Positions 14,202-14,229 of a DNA stretch of 14,229 bases are shown here, piece after piece. Every line of letters begins with the position of its first letter. Within the stretch, counting starts at the first letter, position 1. Origin of the DNA: Glaesserella parasuis (GTDB lineage: Bacteria > Pseudomonadota > Gammaproteobacteria > Enterobacterales > Pasteurellaceae); NCBI RefSeq assembly GCF_002015085.1, contig NZ_MUXW01000029.1:515-14743 (forward strand), written 5' to 3'. A model generated the notes under the pieces. It was not told where the DNA came from and ran no database searches. It saw only the letters and a program-made list of their open reading frames with translations. Position numbers and translations under genes: made by a program.

Positions 14202-14229
14202 CAATTTTCCTTTCATACTCTGCTTTTTC
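14197..14229 (-). mobile_element. Second ISAs1-family fragment at the window edge
   Basis: These 33 bases match 8967-8999 with a single mismatch and in the same orientation. There the sequence encodes the KKQSMKGKLTA part of an ISAs1 transposase C-terminus. The last 15 or so codons and the IS end seen at 8915 are missing here. The fragment stops abruptly at an uptake signal. The remainder would lie beyond the window. Confidence 0.7.

Noticed and set aside
1..14229. CRISPR array, rRNA or tRNA genes
   Set aside because: No regularly spaced repeats with unique spacers and no rRNA or tRNA-like sequence were seen. The cloverleaf-like fold at 7212-7278 lacks an anticodon arm, a T-loop and a CCA-proximal acceptor pattern.

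Overview
The window comes from a member of the Pasteurellaceae. At least ten copies of the nine-base core AAGTGCGGT, the Haemophilus-type DNA uptake signal, are scattered over both strands, and the housekeeping proteins (AccA, PdxY, ZnuC, YhbY, TilS) read as Haemophilus/Aggregatibacter/Pasteurella-like. Species cannot be fixed from the sequence alone. Every recognisable gene is on the minus strand. The window shows heavy wear: insertion sequences and their fragments sit at both ends and in the middle, and many genes carry a stop, frameshift or deletion.

Layout, left to right. 1-210: 5' end of an IS256-family element running off the window. 229-1268: a second, complete IS256-like element (variant zinc-finger type) with one amber stop in its transposase. 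1313-7037: a very large type I-secreted surface protein with a BapA-like N-terminal prefix, a (QPTEPET)n stalk, about ten Ig-like modules, a serralysin-type zinc peptidase domain, RTX calcium repeats and a C-terminal secretion region. A 10-bp tandem duplication at 6563-6584 splits it into two reading frames. 7038-7420: an intergenic stretch without protein genes but with a 14-bp perfect inverted repeat, several strong hairpins, a rightward promoter candidate and a rightward intrinsic terminator. This is a candidate structured RNA or a small non-autonomous element. 7421-8794: znuB and znuC, with znuB missing about 78 internal residues. 8915-9328: the 3' third of an ISAs1-family transposase. 9329-10516: an IS3-family element with a decayed orfB, which cuts off the end of tilS. 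10501-11766: tilS, with an in-frame ochre stop and an IS-derived tail. 11773-12633: pdxY, intact. 12719-13672: accA, intact. 13878-14174: yhbY, with an ochre stop at codon 7. 14197-14229: the start of another ISAs1 fragment, a near-identical direct repeat of 8967-8999.

How the genes work together: accA-pdxY-tilS look like one leftward transcription unit (6-bp pdxY-tilS gap; a hairpin between accA and pdxY may set their ratio). They serve fatty-acid synthesis, vitamin B6 salvage and tRNA-Ile2 modification. znuC-znuB form the ATPase and permease of a zinc importer, and no znuA is in the window. The adhesin/peptidase is an independent unit whose own secretion genes are not present here.

The points most worth checking are the 10-bp frameshift duplication in the adhesin, the structured intergenic element, the doubly broken tilS (usually essential), the internally deleted ZnuB, and the run of stops at positions where glutamine is expected.
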